Source of the DNA: Aeoliella sp052161615
GTDB taxonomy: Bacteria; Planctomycetota; Planctomycetia; Pirellulales; Lacipirellulaceae
DNA: 64,000 nt
Reading direction: 5' to 3'
Assembly: GCF_052161615.1 (NCBI RefSeq)
Contig: NZ_CP197417.1
Span: 868,001-932,000, forward strand
Under the pieces are notes generated by a model. The model was not told the DNA's origin, did no database searches, and was given only the letters and a program-made list of their open reading frames with translations. The position numbers and the translations under genes were made by a program. Position 1 is the stretch's first letter; every line of letters begins with the position of its first letter. Of the stretch, positions 1 through 8,495 are shown one piece after another.

Positions 1-996
1 AGCTCGATGCCCGACGCCACGCTATTGCGACTGGCCAGTGCGAATCAGCTTCGTAGTCAGCTGCCGCAGCAACTCGACCGCATGCTCCGCGATCGCCGTG
101 CCGAGCAGTTTAGCAAGCACTTCACCGGTCAATGGCTCGGCACACGGTTGCTTGCGGATTTGGTGCCGGACGAGAGTCAGTTCGATTCGTTCGACCAGCC
201 GCTTCGTGCGGCGATGGCTCGCGAGGCCGAGATGGTGATGGCGGATGTGGTGCGGAGCAACCTGCCCATCACCACGCTGCTCGACGCCGATTTCACGTAC
301 CTCAATGGTCGACTGGCCCAGCACTATGGCATCGAGGGCGTCGACGGCAATCACTTCCGCCGCGTGGAGCTTGCCGAGCTTGGTCCTCTGGCAGCGATGC
401 GAGGTGGTGTGCTGACGATGGCCGGTGTGCTTGCCGCCACGTCGAACCCCGACCGCACATCGCCGGTGAAGCGTGGCAAGTGGGTGCTTGGCGAACTGCT
501 CGCCGCCGAACCTCCCGCACCACCCCCTGGCATCGACAGCCTCGAAGAGATTCAAAAGCACAGCGCCGAGAAACTTTCGGTCCGCGAGCAGATGGCTCGG
601 CATCGAGCCGACCCTTCCTGCGCGGTGTGCCATGAGCAGATGGACGCGTTTGGTCTCGCCCTGGAGAACTACGATCTGGTCGGCAGATGGCGGACCGAAG
701 ATGGGGTGGGCAAGGTCGATGCATCGAGCACGCTGCCATCGGGCGAGCAGCTCGAAGGCGTAGAAGGCCTTAAAACCGTTCTCCTCGCCCGCAGTGCCGC
801 GTTTCGCAAGTGCCTGGCCGAGAAATTGCTGACCTACGGCCTCGGCCGGGGGTTAGAATATTACGACGAGTGTGCGGTTCGTGAAATCGTCCGCCGCACC
901 CGTGACGATGGCGACAAGATGCGAACCTTGCTTCTGGCCGTCATCGAAAGTTCTCCGTTCCAACAAAGGCGGTTCGACACCGCGGCCGCCGACTAG
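1..996 (+). CDS. DUF1592/DUF1588/DUF1585 planctomycete protein, 3' part
   Basis: The reading frame is open from the first base, so this is the C-terminal part of a longer gene starting outside the window. The visible 330 or so residues carry the end of a DUF1592-like region, then a DUF1588-like region (TSPVKRGKWVLGELL, followed by a CAVCH motif that could bind haem or metal), then a DUF1585-like helical end. In planctomycetes such proteins are large, exported and normally paired with a DUF1552 protein; their biochemical role is not established. Here a GH43 gene starts 43 bases downstream and the DUF1552 gene follows it, so the three probably form one transcript. Family assignment is firm; function is unknown. 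Confidence 0.85.
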   Translation, partial: SSMPDATLLRLASANQLRSQLPQQLDRMLRDRRAEQFSKHFTGQWLGTRLLADLVPDESQFDSFDQPLRAAMAREAEMVMADVVRSNLPITTLLDADFTYLNGRLAQHYGIEGVDGNHFRRVELAELGPLAAMRGGVLTMAGVLAATSNPDRTSPVKRGKWVLGELLAAEPPAPPPGIDSLEEIQKHSAEKLSVREQMARHRADPSCAVCHEQMDAFGLALENYDLVGRWRTEDGVGKVDASSTLPSGEQLEGVEGLKTVLLARSAAFRKCLAEKLLTYGLGRGLEYYDECAVREIVRRTRDDGDKMRTLLLAVIESSPFQQRRFDTAAAD

Positions 997-1038
997 TCGT
1001 CTCTTCGTCCGTTCCCGCTAGCCAGCTTGTCCTTGATC

Positions 1039-2031
1039 ATGCTCCGAATTGCTCACTCTGTAAGTTACGCCCTTGCTGTCGCTTCCGCCGGACTGCTGCA
1101 CGCCGACGCGCGCGGCGAGAATCCCGCGTTCCCCGGTGCCGATCCACACGTCGCCGTGTTTGGCGATACGTACTGGGCCTACCCGACGCACGCTCAAAAC
1201 CCCGACGCCCAGTTCCATTCGTTCGACTTCGTCGCCTACTCGTCGAAGGACCTGCAGGAGTGGAAGCCGAGCGAACCAATCCTCAAGATGGACGACATCG
1301 CGTGGATTAAGGACGATGGTGCCCCTGAGCATTGGCTGTGGGCGCCGGGCATCATCGAGAAAGATGGCAAGTACTACTTCTACTTCAGCGTCGGGCCGCA
1401 GACTCCCTCGCCCAGCCGCATTGGCGTGGCGGTCGGCGATCGTCCCGAGGGTCCGTTCAAAGATAGCGGCAAGCCCCTCATCACCGGCGGCGATGGCTTC
1501 GAAGCGATCGATCCAATGGTGTTCCGCGACAAGGATGGCACCGCCTACCTCTACGCCGGTGGTAGCGCGGGGGCGAAGCTCCGCGTTTGGAAGCTGAAGC
1601 CCAACTACATCGAGCTCGACGAAGAGATCCCCGTCGATACTCCTCCCGAGTTCACCGAGGGGGCGTTCATGCACGAGATCGATGGTACCTACTACCTGTC
1701 GTATAGCCATGGTGGTTGGAACAACCCGAACTACTCGGTGCACTACGCCACCAGCAAGTCGCCAACGGGTCCTTGGGACTACAAGGGTGCCATTCTCAAC
1801 TCGGACGACACCCACAAGGGTCCCGGACATCACTCGTTCTTCCAGAATCCCACGACGGGCGAGTGGTTCATCTCGTACCACTACTGGCCTTCGACCAAGA
1901 ACGAGCCACCGCTCACCGGTCAGCGTCAGTGCAACGTGCAGAAGGTAACGTTCACGCCCGATGGCCGCATTGAGCGAGTTGATCCGTCTGCTGCGAGCCC
2001 CGAGCCCTCGCCAATTGACGAAATTAAGTAA
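1039..2031 (+). CDS. Glycoside hydrolase family 43-like protein
   Basis: A 330-residue protein with an N-terminal signal peptide (hydrophobic stretch about residues 8-20) and a five-bladed propeller-type GH43 sequence. The three expected acidic positions are visible: Asp35 in ADPHVAVFGDTYW (general base), the Asp of IDPMVFRDKDGTAYLY near residue 160 (pKa modulator) and the Glu of FTEGAFMHEIDGTYYLSYS near residue 210 (general acid). Family members cleave arabinan, xylan or related side chains, probably in the periplasm here. I chose the ATG at 1039 over a TTG at 1027 because the signal peptide then begins normally. It lies between a DUF1592-type gene and a DUF1552 gene, which are usually adjacent. 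The exact substrate cannot be read from the sequence. Confidence 0.85.
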   Translation: MLRIAHSVSYALAVASAGLLHADARGENPAFPGADPHVAVFGDTYWAYPTHAQNPDAQFHSFDFVAYSSKDLQEWKPSEPILKMDDIAWIKDDGAPEHWLWAPGIIEKDGKYYFYFSVGPQTPSPSRIGVAVGDRPEGPFKDSGKPLITGGDGFEAIDPMVFRDKDGTAYLYAGGSAGAKLRVWKLKPNYIELDEEIPVDTPPEFTEGAFMHEIDGTYYLSYSHGGWNNPNYSVHYATSKSPTGPWDYKGAILNSDDTHKGPGHHSFFQNPTTGEWFISYHYWPSTKNEPPLTGQRQCNVQKVTFTPDGRIERVDPSAASPEPSPIDEIK

Positions 2032-2058
2032 CTTCACGTTTGCCCCGAAGAGGTCACG

Positions 2059-3429
2059 ATGCCCTTCCAGCCTGTTGCACGTCGCACGTTCCTGCGTGGT
2101 CTGGGTGCTGCCATTGCGCTTCCGGCGCTCGAGGCGATGACACCCTTGGCGTCTGCGGCGTCGAAGTCGACCGCCTCGCCGCAGCGGCTGGCGTTCTTCT
2201 ACGTACCCAACGGCGTCCACATGCCGAACTGGGCACCGGAGAAGGTGGGCACCGACTTTGTGCTGCCCAAGACGCTCGAACCGCTCGCCGATCTGCGGCA
2301 GCACTTCTCGGTACTCAGCGGTTTGGCGGTCGACAACGCCCGCAGCCACGGCGATGGTCCCGGCGACCACGCCCGCAGCGCCGCGGCGTTCCTCACCGGC
2401 ATGCACCCGGTGAAGACCGAAGGCCGGGATATCAAGGCGGGCATTTCGGTCGATCACGTCGCTGCAAAGTACATCGCGGGCGACACACCGTTTCCAACGC
2501 TCGAACTCGGCTGCGAAGCGGGGCGACTCGCGGGCAACTGCGACAGCGGGTATAGCTGCGCCTATTCCAACAGCATCTCGTGGCGTTCGCCGACGCAACC
2601 GGCGGGCAAAGAAGTCAATCCGCAGCTGCTGTTCGATCGTTTGTTTGGCGGAGGCACCGCGGCCGACATCCCTGAGTCGCGCTATCGCCGTCAGCAACGG
2701 CAGCAGAGTGTGCTCGACTTTGTGTCCGACGACGCGAAGCGCCTAGAGCGACGCGTCAGCATCGCCGATCGTCACAAGCTCGACCAGTACCTCGAAAGCA
2801 TCCGTGGCGTGGAACGGCAACTTCAGGATCCTGCGAGCCGGCTTTCGGGCGAGACGTTCGCGCGGCCCGATGGTGTGCCCGAGGATCATGGTCAGCGTGT
2901 GCGGGTGATGGGCGACTTGATGGTGCTGGCGTTCCAAGCCGACCTGACGCGGGTCGCGACGCTGATGCTCTCCAACGAGGGAAGCAACTACCGCTACCGC
3001 GAGCTTGGCATCAAGGGTGGTCACCATCAGTTGTCGCACCACGACAACGACGCCGAGAAGCACGACGCGCTAGGGCGGATCAATCGCTACCACATCGAAC
3101 AGTTCGCTTACATCCTGAAGCGAATGAACGAGATCAAGGAGGGCGACTCCACGCTGCTTGCCAACTCGGGCATCGTCTACGGCAGCGCCATTCGCGACGG
3201 CAATCGCCACGACCATCACGATGTACCGATCCTGATGGCCGGCAATCTTGGCGGCAAACTCCCCACGGGCCGGCACCAGATCTTCCCCGGCGACACGCCG
3301 CTGATGAACCTGTTCGTCACGATGCTCCAAGCCGCCGGCGCGCACGGTGCACTCCGCTGGCGACAGCACCGGAACGCTTACGTTGGTGTAGCTTCGACGC
3401 CGCCCCGCTCCGCGACATTCGCCAAGTAG
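2059..3429 (+). CDS. DUF1552 family Tat-exported protein with shifted C-terminus
   Basis: The 456-residue frame begins with a twin-arginine signal (ARRTFLRGLGAAIALPAL) and continues with the DUF1552 body: FFYVPNGVHMPNW, a strongly conserved DHARSAAAFLTG segment, ELGCEAG and CAYSNSISW. The family is paired with DUF1592 proteins in planctomycetes and has no settled function. The last 27 or so residues (after MLQAAGAHG) do not look like the family. In the +1 frame the codons from 3347 read VHSAGDSTGTLTLV and stop at 3389-3391, which matches the usual GDSTG-type DUF1552 terminus. One surplus base around 3346-3347 would explain this. The printed stop (3427-3429) lies at the edge of an intergenic hairpin repeat. 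Confidence 0.85.
   Translation: MPFQPVARRTFLRGLGAAIALPALEAMTPLASAASKSTASPQRLAFFYVPNGVHMPNWAPEKVGTDFVLPKTLEPLADLRQHFSVLSGLAVDNARSHGDGPGDHARSAAAFLTGMHPVKTEGRDIKAGISVDHVAAKYIAGDTPFPTLELGCEAGRLAGNCDSGYSCAYSNSISWRSPTQPAGKEVNPQLLFDRLFGGGTAADIPESRYRRQQRQQSVLDFVSDDAKRLERRVSIADRHKLDQYLESIRGVERQLQDPASRLSGETFARPDGVPEDHGQRVRVMGDLMVLAFQADLTRVATLMLSNEGSNYRYRELGIKGGHHQLSHHDNDAEKHDALGRINRYHIEQFAYILKRMNEIKEGDSTLLANSGIVYGSAIRDGNRHDHHDVPILMAGNLGGKLPTGRHQIFPGDTPLMNLFVTMLQAAGAHGALRWRQHRNAYVGVASTPPRSATFAK
3346..3391 (+). other. Probable +1 frameshift site and out-of-frame DUF1552 terminus
   Basis: In the DUF1552 frame this stretch reads HGALRWRQHRNAYV. One frame over, from 3347, it reads VHSAGDSTGTLTLV then TAG. 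The GDSTG motif followed by a short hydrophobic end is what I know of DUF1552 C-termini. The simplest reading is an extra G in the GG at 3346-3347, either a real mutation or a sequencing error. Confidence 0.7.
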
Positions 3430-3917
3430 GCGAAGACCTACGCGTCGTCGGACCACGCGCATCGGATCTCCCACGCTCCCGCGCCAGCCCTAGTCTCCGT
3501 CTGGCAATGGTGATCCCGTGGGGCTGCTTCACACGCTTCACCACGAGCCGACTTGTTCGGGAGTGTGCATGCGTTGTCATGCTCGGAGGGCGAATCCCCA
3601 TTACTTTCCTGTCATTTTTGCTGCCTTTTCTCGCAGCCCCTTCCCCGCAGGAAAGAATTACAAAGCGGCAAGAGTCGGAATTTGCTCCTATTTCAATTCA
3701 GGCAAAATGCCGAAAATGCCAAAAGGACGGGTTGCGCCGCGCGTAGAGGTTGCAACGGTCGAATCGATTCGCCCCTGCGCGCAGCGTTACGAGTCCGACA
3801 GCTAGCAAGACGTAGGCGCCGCGTTTCGTACCATAAAGAACGAGCCATTCAAACTACCGCGAGGCGTTCCAGGCCGCCGATCGCACCCATCCCCCCGCAA
3901 ATATTCCCACCAAACCT
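3430..3917. other. Intergenic stretch upstream of efflux operon
   Basis: No credible gene. The start holds a degenerate copy of the CTACGC-loop hairpin (3427-3451). The rest is mildly AT-richer, with near-repeats of the word AAAATGCC around 3706-3725. It must contain the promoter of the RND operon, but I cannot name a convincing -35/-10 pair. Confidence 0.5.
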
Positions 3918-5033
3918 ATGAACGCGTCCGCGAAGCTAATCCCTGCCGTCCTGCTTGCAGTTTGCTGCCTGGCCCTGCCGGGGTGCGACCACTCCGTGGC
4001 GGAGGAGCATGCACACCACGAGGCGCGGAAGGTGACAGCAACCAATCCAGTCGCCAAGAACGTCAACACGAAGCAGCAGTACGTCTGCCAGATCCACTCG
4101 TGCCGGCACATCGAAGTGAAGGCGCTGGAGAGTGGCTATCTCGAATCGATTCCGATGAAGGAAGGCCAGGTGGTTCGCCAGGGCGAATTGATGTTCAGCA
4201 TCCTGCCGACGCTCTACCAGGCTCGCCTCGAGGCGGAACAAGCCGAGATGCAGCTAGCGGAGATCGAACTTGGCAACACCCAGAAGCTATTTGACGATGG
4301 CGTGGTTTCGGACAAAGAAGTGGCACTGGCGAAGGCCAAGCTCGCTCGGGCGCACGCACAGCTATCGCTGGCTCAGGCTGAGTTCAACTTTACTCAAGTG
4401 AAGGCTCCGTTCAGCGGCATCATTGATCGGTTGATGAACCAACAAGGGAGCCTAATCGAAGAGGGGGATATCCTCACGACGCTGTCGGACAACAGCGTGA
4501 TGTGGGTGTACTTCAATGTCCCCGAAGCTCGCTACCTGGAGTACCAGCGTCAACTCAGCGAGCCCGGCGGATCCAATAATGGTTTGCAAGTGCAGTTAGA
4601 ACTCGCCGATGGTTCGACCTTCAACCAGCCCGGTGTGATCGGTGCCATTGAAGCCGACTTCAACAACGAGACAGGCAACATCGCCTTCCGAGCCGATTTT
4701 CCGAATCCCGAGGGACTGCTGCGACATGGGCAGACCGGCACCGTGCTGATCAATCGCTTGGTGGAGAATGCCATCGTCATTCCGCAGCGGGCCACGTTCG
4801 AGATCCTCGCCAAGAAGTACGTGTTCGTCATTGGCGACGACCACGTGGTTCACCAGCGCGAGATCAAAATCCTTAACGAAATGGACGACGTGTACCTGAT
4901 CGAGTCGGGCCTCGCCGTGAACGACAAGATCGTCCTGGAAGGCATCCGCCAGGTTCGCGACGGCGAGCACGTGGAGTTCGAGTATCGCAATCCGGAAGAA
5001 GTTCTGGCCAACCTGAAGTACAAGGCAGAATAG
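3918..5033 (+). CDS. RND efflux periplasmic adaptor lipoprotein
   Basis: This 371-residue membrane-fusion protein (AcrA/MexE/HlyD superfamily) links an inner-membrane RND pump to the outer-membrane channel. A lipoprotein signal with lipobox CLALPGC near residue 23 predicts lipid anchoring in the periplasm. The barrel-sandwich half-motif GYLESIPMKEGQVVRQGELMF precedes an alpha-hairpin rich in Ala, Glu and Gln (QAEQAEMQLAEIELGNTQKL through ALAKAKLARAHAQLSLAQAE), and the second half-motif FTQVKAPFSGIIDRL closes it. A beta-barrel and membrane-proximal domain follow. Length and order match the family. Twelve bases separate it from the pump gene. Substrate is unknown. Confidence 0.95.
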   Translation: MNASAKLIPAVLLAVCCLALPGCDHSVAEEHAHHEARKVTATNPVAKNVNTKQQYVCQIHSCRHIEVKALESGYLESIPMKEGQVVRQGELMFSILPTLYQARLEAEQAEMQLAEIELGNTQKLFDDGVVSDKEVALAKAKLARAHAQLSLAQAEFNFTQVKAPFSGIIDRLMNQQGSLIEEGDILTTLSDNSVMWVYFNVPEARYLEYQRQLSEPGGSNNGLQVQLELADGSTFNQPGVIGAIEADFNNETGNIAFRADFPNPEGLLRHGQTGTVLINRLVENAIVIPQRATFEILAKKYVFVIGDDHVVHQREIKILNEMDDVYLIESGLAVNDKIVLEGIRQVRDGEHVEFEYRNPEEVLANLKYKAE

Positions 5034-5045
5034 GTCAGTTCTTCC

Positions 5046-8000
5046 ATGTTCGCGAAGTTCCTCCATCGGCCCGCGCTGGCCATCGTTATCTCCCTGCTCA
5101 TCCTGTTCATGGGTGGGCTGGCGATCAACATGCTGCCGACGTCGCAGTTTCCGTCGGTCGCGCCGCCAAGCGTTCGCGTTGCCGTCTCGTACCCCGGCGC
5201 GAGCGCCGAGATTCTCATCAACTCGACGCTCGTCATCCTGGAGCAAGCCATCAATGGCGTCCAGGACATGCGGTACATGATTGGTGATGCCACGAGTGCG
5301 GGCGAAGGGACCATTCAGATCATCTTCGAGCCCGGCACCGATCCCAACGTCGCGGTGCTGAACGTCACGAACCGCGTGCAGATGGTCAAAAGCAATCTGC
5401 CGGAGATCGTGCAGCGCGAAGGCGTCATCGTCATGCAGAACATGACGAGCATGCTGATGTACGTCAACGTATTCAGCACCGACGAGCATGTCGACCAGAA
5501 CTTTCTGTACAACTACACAACGGTCAACGTGCTGCAGGAGATTCGCCGCATACCCGGCGTGGGTCGCGCGGATATTCTGGGCAATCGCGCGTACGCCATG
5601 CGTGTCGACCTCGATCTCGAACGGATGCGGGCGTACAACATTTCGTCCGAAGACGTGATGAAGGCGATCGCCGATCAAAGCATGATTGGCTCGCCCGGAC
5701 GACTCGGCCAAGCAACCGGTCAGACTTCGCAGACCATCGAATACGTGCTGACCTGGATCGGGCGGTACGACAAACCCGAGCAATACGGGAATATTATCTT
5801 GCGGGCGACCCCCGAGGGCGAAATCCTCCGGCTAAGCGACGTCGCGCACGTGTGGCTGGGGTCTTCGTTCTACGACCTTTATTCCGATATCGATGGCCAC
5901 CCTTCGGCCGCCATCGTGCTGAAGCAAACGCCCGGTTCGAACGCCACCGAGGTGATCGAGAAGGTCAAAGAGAAGATCGCCGAGATCAAGGCCGATTCGT
6001 TTCCTCCGGGAATGGATTACGAGATCAGCTACGACGTTTCGAGCTTCCTCGACGCGTCCATTGAGCAGGTGCTGCACACGCTATTCGAAGCGTTCGTGCT
6101 GGTGTCGCTGGTAGTGTTCCTGTTTCTTGGCGACTTCCGCTCTACGCTCATACCAACGCTTGCCGTGCCAGTGTCGCTGGTCGGTAGCTTTTTCTTCATG
6201 CTAATGTTCGGGCTCTCGATCAACCTCATCACGCTCTTCGCGCTGGTGCTGGCGATCGGCGTGGTGGTCGACGACGCCATTGTGGTGGTCGAGGCCGTGC
6301 ACGCCAAGATGCACGAAAAGCATTTATCACCCTACCGCGCAACACAGGAAGTGGTGCATGAAATCAGCGGCGCGATCATCGCCATCACGTTGGTGATGAC
6401 CGCGGTGTTCATCCCGGTCACGTTCATGACAGGGCCGGTGGGTGTGTTCTATCGCGAGTTCGGCCTCACGATGGCGATGTCAATCGTGCTGTCGGGCGTG
6501 GTCGCGCTGACGCTCACCCCGGTGCTTTGCGCGATGCTGCTCAAACCGCACGCCAAGGCGGGCGAGCGACGCGGAATCATAGCGAAGGTGTTCGGCGCGA
6601 TGGGCGATTTCATTGGCCGCGTGGCCGGCCCCGTGGCTCCGATTATTCGCTTGCTTCTCGCCGTAGTGCTCGGCGTCGCCGTAGGTGCCGGAGTGCTGTG
6701 GTTACTCCGCCAGTCGATGGTGGTTCATTTGCTCCACGAGAAGTTCGGCATGACCGAAACCGGGGCGATGGTCCTCGCCGGGGCGGTCGCGTTGTTCTTT
6801 ATCCTGACATTCCGCGCCCGCCTTGCGCCGCGAGAGCATCAAAGCCGCGGACCGTTGGCGTGGTTCCTGCACGTGTTCGACCGCGGTGTCGAAGGGGTCA
6901 CGCGTGCGTATACGGGCTTCGTTTCATGGATTGTGACTTGGCGCGTGTTGACGTTGCTAATCATCGGTGGATTCGTCGCCGGCATCTTCTTGGTAAGTAA
7001 GATCCTACCGTCGGGATTCATTCCGCTCGAAGATCAAGGAATCATCTACGGCGTCATCCAAACTCCGCCGGGCTCGACGCTCGAATACACCAACGCCAAG
7101 TCGCACGAGTTGCAGAAGGTGTGCGAGGAGATCGAGGCGGTTACATCGGTGTCGTCCATCGCCGGCTACGAAGTGCTGACCGAAGGCCGCGGATCGAACG
7201 CCGGTACGTGCATCATCAACCTCAAACCTTGGGCCGAGCGAGAACTGACTTCCAAGCAGGTGATCGAGGAACTCGAAGAGAAATGCCAAACGATCGCCGA
7301 CGTGAAACTCGAATTCTTCGAGCCCCCCGCGGTGCCTGGCTTCGGTGCAGCGGGTGGCTTCTCAGTCAACCTGCTCGATAAGACCAACTCGGGCGACTAC
7401 AAGGCGCTCGGCGAGGTGACCGACACTTTCATGAAGGCCCTGGGCGAGCGAAAGGAACTGAAGGGTCTCTTCACGTTCTTCGCGGGCAACTATCCCCAGT
7501 TCGAACTGGTGATTGATAACGACGTGGCAATGCAGAAGGGAGTCTCCATTAAGGACGCCCTCGATAATCTATCGATCGTGATTGGCAGCACCTGGGAACA
7601 GGGCTTCGTGCGGTTCGGCCAATTCTTCAAGGTTTACGTCCAGGCCGCTCCGGAGTTTCGCCGGTTCCCCGAAGACTTGGAGAACATGTTCGTCAAGAAC
7701 GACCGCGGCGAAATGGTTCCTTACTCGGCGTTCATGAAGTTGGTTCCTAAGCAGGGCCTCAACGAGATCAGCCGCTATAACCTCTATCCAACCGCACCCA
7801 TCCAAGGGGCCCCCGCCGCTGGATTCAGCAGCGGCGAGGCGATCAAGGCCATCAAGCAGGTCGCGGAAGAAGTATTGCCGAATGACTACGACATTGACTG
7901 GCAGGGTCTTTCCTACGATGAAGCCCACGAGGGGAATATGGCGATCTACATCTTCCTGATCGTCATCATCTTCGTTTACCTGGTGCTGGTGGGGCAGTAC

Positions 8001-8495
8001 GAGAGCTTCCTGCTGCCGCTGGCCGTGATCATATCGCTGCCGATTGGACTCTTCGGTTCATTTGCCTTGCTTCAGGCCATGGGGCTGTCGAATGACGTTT
8101 ACGCGCAGATTGGTTTGGTAATGCTCGTTGGTCTGTTGGGTAAGAACGCCATTCTGATCATCGAGTTCGCCGTCCAGCGTCGACACGAGGGTGCTAGCAT
8201 TCGCGACGCAGCAATCGAAGGAGGCAAGCTACGCTTCCGACCGATTATGATGACATCGTTTGCATTTATCGCCGGCATGATTCCGTTGGTGCGAGCCACG
8301 GGTCCCGGTGCTATCGGAAATCGTACCATCGGCACCACCGCGGTAGGTGGCATGCTGATGGGTACCTTGGTCGGGGTACTGGTTATCCCCGGCCTCTACT
8401 ACCTGTTTGCCAGGATGGCCGACGGGCGCCAATTAATCAGGGATGAACACGATGAACCACTCAGTGAGCTCTTCGAACGAACGTCGGCGTCGTAA
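5046..8495 (+). CDS. RND multidrug efflux pump, HAE1 type
   Basis: Inner-membrane proton/drug antiporter of 1149 residues, longer than the usual 1030-1050. The N-terminus (FLHRPALAIVISLLILFMGGLAI) is TM1. The proton-relay Asp pair of TM4 lies in GVVVDDAIVVVEAV near residues 405-410, and the partner Lys of TM10 is in GLLGKNAILIIEF near residue 1031. The extra length comes from an insertion at about residues 505-610, between the two halves, that holds two additional hydrophobic segments (RLLLAVVLGVAVGAGVLWLL and GAMVLAGAVALFFILTF) and a basic stretch. It is flanked by its adaptor and outer-membrane genes, so it should be a complete tripartite pump. Substrate range cannot be deduced. Confidence 0.95.
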   Translation: MFAKFLHRPALAIVISLLILFMGGLAINMLPTSQFPSVAPPSVRVAVSYPGASAEILINSTLVILEQAINGVQDMRYMIGDATSAGEGTIQIIFEPGTDPNVAVLNVTNRVQMVKSNLPEIVQREGVIVMQNMTSMLMYVNVFSTDEHVDQNFLYNYTTVNVLQEIRRIPGVGRADILGNRAYAMRVDLDLERMRAYNISSEDVMKAIADQSMIGSPGRLGQATGQTSQTIEYVLTWIGRYDKPEQYGNIILRATPEGEILRLSDVAHVWLGSSFYDLYSDIDGHPSAAIVLKQTPGSNATEVIEKVKEKIAEIKADSFPPGMDYEISYDVSSFLDASIEQVLHTLFEAFVLVSLVVFLFLGDFRSTLIPTLAVPVSLVGSFFFMLMFGLSINLITLFALVLAIGVVVDDAIVVVEAVHAKMHEKHLSPYRATQEVVHEISGAIIAITLVMTAVFIPVTFMTGPVGVFYREFGLTMAMSIVLSGVVALTLTPVLCAMLLKPHAKAGERRGIIAKVFGAMGDFIGRVAGPVAPIIRLLLAVVLGVAVGAGVLWLLRQSMVVHLLHEKFGMTETGAMVLAGAVALFFILTFRARLAPREHQSRGPLAWFLHVFDRGVEGVTRAYTGFVSWIVTWRVLTLLIIGGFVAGIFLVSKILPSGFIPLEDQGIIYGVIQTPPGSTLEYTNAKSHELQKVCEEIEAVTSVSSIAGYEVLTEGRGSNAGTCIINLKPWAERELTSKQVIEELEEKCQTIADVKLEFFEPPAVPGFGAAGGFSVNLLDKTNSGDYKALGEVTDTFMKALGERKELKGLFTFFAGNYPQFELVIDNDVAMQKGVSIKDALDNLSIVIGSTWEQGFVRFGQFFKVYVQAAPEFRRFPEDLENMFVKNDRGEMVPYSAFMKLVPKQGLNEISRYNLYPTAPIQGAPAAGFSSGEAIKAIKQVAEEVLPNDYDIDWQGLSYDEAHEGNMAIYIFLIVIIFVYLVLVGQYESFLLPLAVIISLPIGLFGSFALLQAMGLSNDVYAQIGLVMLVGLLGKNAILIIEFAVQRRHEGASIRDAAIEGGKLRFRPIMMTSFAFIAGMIPLVRATGPGAIGNRTIGTTAVGGMLMGTLVGVLVIPGLYYLFARMADGRQLIRDEHDEPLSELFERTSAS

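Noticed and set aside
1018..2697. 559-codon open frame on the minus strand
   Set aside because: It lies antisense to the GH43 and DUF1552 genes, has Arg/Val-rich composition typical of GC-rich shadow frames, and no family motif.
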